From: Elusimicrobiota bacterium
Lineage (GTDB): Bacteria; CG03; SLGR01; PWQF01
NCBI GenBank assembly: GCA_003556865.1
Contig: PWQF01000246.1
Coordinates: forward strand, 1 to 9,398
Direction: 5' to 3'
Length of the DNA stretch: 9,398 bases
Position numbers and translations under genes: made by a program. The notes under the pieces are model-generated. The model was given only the letters and a program-made list of their open reading frames with translations. It had not been told where the DNA came from and ran no database searches. Positions 6,858 through 9,398 of the stretch are shown here, in pieces; within the stretch, counting starts at the first letter, position 1, and every line of letters begins with the position of its first letter.

Positions 6858-7620
6858 GAAAGGGCTTCTAGAAACTGCTGAAAGTATTTTCCGGGGTTGG
6901 GTTATGGTTAAAAAAACCGCCGGCATTATGTTTCAGAAACCTGATGATCCCGGAAATATTTACAGGCAGATGTCCCGGGTGGGTTATGAATCACTGCCTA
7001 TTGTTCTGCTCTCCGCTCTTTTTACCGGTATGGTTCTGGCTCTTCAGAGCGGAGTGGCCTCCACCAGGCTATTTGACCAGGCTATTTTTATGGGAACACT
7101 GGTATCTTTTTCCATTGTGCTGGAACTGGGGCCGGTCCTTACTGCTATAGTGGTGGCCGGAAGGGTGGGGGCTTCGGTCACGGCGGAAATAGGCTCCATG
7201 AAGGTAAGTGAACAGATTGATGCCCTGTATACCCTGGGAACTACTCCCGAGAAATATCTGGTGGCCCCGCTTTTTATCTCTATGCTTCTTATGCTGCCGG
7301 TAATAACCCTGTTTGCCAATATTACCGGTGTTTTCGGGGGGTATGTAATAGCTGTTTCCCGTTTTTCCGTCCCTGGCAGCGTGTATATAAACGATATAAT
7401 AACCCACCTTACCACGGTACACGTGGCGCACGGGCTGATAAAATCTTTTTTCTTTGCTTTTATAATAGCTTCGGTATCCTGCTACAACGGACTCTCCGCG
7501 TCCGGGGGGGCTTCGGGTGTTGGGAGAAGCACTACCCGGGCGGTAGTTATTTCCATAGTTTCCATACTTATATCAGATTATTTTCTTTCTTCTTTTCTTA
7601 CTTCTGTGGGGCTTATTTAA
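6847..7620 (+). CDS. mlaE: MlaE-family lipid ABC transporter permease
   Basis: 257-residue integral membrane subunit of an MCE-type ABC transporter that moves phospholipids between inner membrane and periplasmic MCE partner. An amphipathic N-terminal helix (about 1-35) is followed by membrane helices near 49-68, 80-104, 138-165, 194-215 and 230-255. The family core is ELGPVLTAIVVAGRVGA (93-109) and AEIGSMKVSEQIDAL (113-127), containing the coupling-helix region, then TTPEKYLVAP. The length is close to E. coli MlaE (260). The ATG at 6847 lies inside the end of alr, with AGGGGA (6837-6842) just before it; a later ATG at 6904 would remove the amphipathic helix. The overlap with alr suggests coupled translation. 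A run of seven Gs is present at 7504-7510. Confidence 0.95.
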   Translation: MAFRKGLLETAESIFRGWVMVKKTAGIMFQKPDDPGNIYRQMSRVGYESLPIVLLSALFTGMVLALQSGVASTRLFDQAIFMGTLVSFSIVLELGPVLTAIVVAGRVGASVTAEIGSMKVSEQIDALYTLGTTPEKYLVAPLFISMLLMLPVITLFANITGVFGGYVIAVSRFSVPGSVYINDIITHLTTVHVAHGLIKSFFFAFIIASVSCYNGLSASGGASGVGRSTTRAVVISIVSILISDYFLSSFLTSVGLI

Positions 7621-8376
7621 ATGATTCAGGTAAGAGGCCTTAAAAAGAAGCTTGAGGGAAAACCGGTCTTAGACGGAGTGGATATTGATATATATGACGG
7701 GGAAATATTTACTTTGCTGGGAAGGTCAGGCGGAGGTAAAAGCGTTTTTCTTAAACACCTTCTGGGGCTTATGAAACCCGATGAGGGAAGCATTAAAATT
7801 GACGGGGTTGAAATCACCTCCCTTTCAGGAGATGAACTTTTGAAAATACAGGTTAAAATTGGTATGATGTTTCAGGGCGGAGCCCTTTTTGACAGCCTTA
7901 GCGTGGCCGATAATGTAGCCTTTGGCCTTAAAAGGCTCAGCAGTTACGGTCCGGAAAAAATATCTGCCCTGGTTAAAAAATATCTTAAAATGGTTAGGCT
8001 GGAGGGAACGGAAAATGAACTTCCGGAAAAGCTTTCCATAGGAATGAAAAGAAGAGTTGCGTTGGCCAGGGCTATAGCTACAGAGCCCAGGTATATTTTT
8101 TATGATGAGCCCACTACCGGTCTGGACCCGATTATTACTTCGGCTGTATGTGACGTTTTTCTTGAATTAAGGAGGGAGCTTAAGGTAACTTCCCTTATAG
8201 TAACACATGAACTGGATACCGCCTATAAAGTATCTGACCGGATAGGGCTTCTGCACAGGGGCAGGATAAGGGAAGCCTCGGAAACAGGTAAATTTAAAAA
8301 CTCTGAGGACAGGTATGTAAAGGAGTTTATAAACGGTTTTTCCGGCAGCCGGAAAAGTCCGGGGGAGAGCGATTAA
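7621..8376 (+). CDS. mlaF: MlaF-family ABC transporter ATP-binding protein
   Basis: 251-residue cytoplasmic ATPase that powers MlaE. It shows Walker A GRSGGGKS (34-41), Q-loop Q85 in MMFQGGALFDSLSV, signature LSIGMKRRVALARA (138-151), Walker B and D-loop YDEPTTGLDP (161-170), and the switch histidine H196 in VTHELD. The GGALFDSL stretch after the Q-loop is typical of the MlaF branch rather than of other ABC families. The signature has Ile140 where LSGGM is usual. The ATG follows the mlaE stop directly with no gap; the only upstream ribosome site is a weak GGGG at 7608-7611, so translation probably depends on mlaE. A perfect inverted repeat lies in its last codons (8338-8356). Residues after about 235 are a short charged tail. 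Confidence 0.95.
   Translation: MIQVRGLKKKLEGKPVLDGVDIDIYDGEIFTLLGRSGGGKSVFLKHLLGLMKPDEGSIKIDGVEITSLSGDELLKIQVKIGMMFQGGALFDSLSVADNVAFGLKRLSSYGPEKISALVKKYLKMVRLEGTENELPEKLSIGMKRRVALARAIATEPRYIFYDEPTTGLDPIITSAVCDVFLELRRELKVTSLIVTHELDTAYKVSDRIGLLHRGRIREASETGKFKNSEDRYVKEFINGFSGSRKSPGESD
8338..8356 (+). repeat. Perfect 9-base inverted repeat at the 3' end of mlaF
   Basis: TTTTCCGGC (8338-8346) and GCCGGAAAA (8348-8356) are exact reverse complements around A8347. In RNA they fold as an eight-pair stem with a CAG loop. The element lies about 20 bases before the mlaF stop and just upstream of the mlaD ribosome site (8361-8369). No U-run follows, so it is not a standard terminator. It may affect mRNA stability or the ratio of mlaF to mlaD, or may be chance. 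Confidence 0.5.
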
Positions 8377-8377
8377 A

Positions 8378-9398
8378 ATGAAAATTAACTATAAGGCCCG
8401 GGCGGGACTTATGATAATAGGGGCAATAATTGCCGTCGCCTTTGTAATAGTTAACCTGGGGGATGTGGGTTTCAGGGAAAAGTACAGCTTTTATGTTATG
8501 TTTGATGACCTGGCTGATCTTCCGCCCCAGGCCACGGTAAAAATATCCGGGGTGGAAGTTGGCAGGGTCAGCGGAATAGACCTGGTTAATGGCCGGGCCC
8601 GGGTAAGGATCCGGATGGAAGAAGATGTACCCATAAGGAAAGATACGGTTCCCAAAATTATGCGGATGGGGCTTATCGGTCATACCTACCTCAGTCTTAC
8701 AACCGGCACTGACGATTCCCCCCTTATAAAAGGAGGAGATACGGTTGAGGGCGTCTCTCCTCTTGCCTACGAAGAGGTTCTGGACAGTTTTATAAGCGGT
8801 CTTAACGAGGTGACCGAAGTGGTTAACCGCATAGGTGAAGGAAGGGAGGTGGTTGAAAATATAAACTTTGCCTTTAAAAGCCTGCGGCAGACCGCAGACA
8901 ACCTTTCCGGGGCAATGGGCCCGGATGGATACAGGTTAACACGCGCACTGGACAATTTATCTGAACTTATTCAGAACGTGGATTATGCAGTTAAAAATGA
9001 ACCCTTTTTTATACGGGAGACGGTGGAAAAACTTTCCGGCGCAACAGAAAGGCTTGATTCCCTTTTAGAAAATATAAATAAAGGGCGCGGGCTGGCCGGT
9101 AAACTGCTGACTTCCGAAGAATATGCACAAAAATTCAGCCGTGTGCTTGATGAAATATATTATATTTCAGAAGATATAAGAGAGGCAGCCGGAAGGTTCG
9201 GGGCTTTTAAGACAAGCTGGGAAACAGATGTTTATCATGATTTTGAGAATAATATCATAAGGGCCGGCGGGGGGGTGAGCTTCAGAACCTCCTCTCCTAA
9301 ATTTATTTCTCTGCGTCTTGAAAACCTGCGCCCGGATTATTCTCCGGTATATGATGACGGGGGGGAGAGGGCAAATGCTTTAACCTTAGTAGGGGGCC
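8378..9398 (+). CDS. mlaD: MlaD-like MCE-domain protein with C-terminal extension (3' truncated by window)
   Basis: The frame stays open from the ATG at 8378 to the window end (340 residues seen, no stop). It has a short basic start, one membrane anchor (about 9-27), and an MCE domain (about 36-125) with KISGVEVGRVSGIDL and MRMGLIGHTYLSLTTG. MCE domains form hexameric rings that carry lipid from MlaE across the periplasm. A long helical region follows (about 130-275), containing RGLAGKLLTSEEYAQKF (237-253), a segment common after MCE domains. From about residue 281 (WETDVYHDFENN) the sequence turns to alternating polar and hydrophobic strands (AGGGVSFRTSSPKFISLRLE), unlike the short C-terminus of E. 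coli MlaD (183 residues). The ribosome site GGGGGAGAG (8361-8369) precedes the ATG, one base after the mlaF stop. The fate beyond 9398 is unknown. Confidence 0.92.
   Translation, partial: MKINYKARAGLMIIGAIIAVAFVIVNLGDVGFREKYSFYVMFDDLADLPPQATVKISGVEVGRVSGIDLVNGRARVRIRMEEDVPIRKDTVPKIMRMGLIGHTYLSLTTGTDDSPLIKGGDTVEGVSPLAYEEVLDSFISGLNEVTEVVNRIGEGREVVENINFAFKSLRQTADNLSGAMGPDGYRLTRALDNLSELIQNVDYAVKNEPFFIRETVEKLSGATERLDSLLENINKGRGLAGKLLTSEEYAQKFSRVLDEIYYISEDIREAAGRFGAFKTSWETDVYHDFENNIIRAGGGVSFRTSSPKFISLRLENLRPDYSPVYDDGGERANALTLVGG

Overview
All genes in this window lie on the + strand, packed tightly. They look like core chromosomal genes of a Gram-negative (diderm) bacterium. The diderm call rests on the mlaE-mlaF-mlaD set, which in characterised bacteria moves phospholipid between inner and outer membrane. 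The gene order rpsF-ssb-rpsR-DUF2232-rplI-dnaB resembles that of Firmicutes and of several deep-branching or deltaproteobacteria-like diderms, but the gdpP gene usual in Firmicutes is absent. With the K+-dependent type of membrane pyrophosphatase, this suggests a Desulfobacterota-, Deferribacterota- or Nitrospirota-like organism, possibly uncultured. The lineage is inferred and uncertain.

Layout. Positions 1-819 hold the C-terminal part of a membrane pyrophosphatase (hppA; its 5' end lies outside the window). Next is ychF (835-1830), an Obg-related ATPase with an unusual nucleotide-base motif. A 130-base gap follows (1831-1960). It contains a near-consensus sigma-70 promoter and a structured leader that resembles the known S6:S18 autoregulatory RNA motif. 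Then come rpsF (1961-2260), ssb (2263-2700), rpsR (2697-2924), a DUF2232 membrane protein (2934-3860), rplI (3897-4343), dnaB (4366-5730), alr (5733-6857), mlaE (6847-7620), mlaF (7621-8376) and mlaD (8378 to the window end, 3' truncated).

From the rpsF promoter onward no gap exceeds 36 bases and I see no intrinsic terminator. One long transcript could therefore join ribosomal proteins (bS6, bS18, bL9), replication (SSB, DnaB), cell wall precursor synthesis (Alr) and envelope lipid transport (MlaEFD). rpsR, the DUF2232 gene and alr all appear to start with TTG. rpsR overlaps the ssb stop, and mlaE overlaps the end of alr by 11 bases.

Nothing here is clearly a new system. The points most worth a second look are the rpsF leader, the degenerate G4 motif and short length of YchF, the C-terminal beta-rich extension of the MCE protein, the altered ABC signature of MlaF, a perfect 9-base inverted repeat at the mlaF end, and G7-G8 runs inside essential genes.
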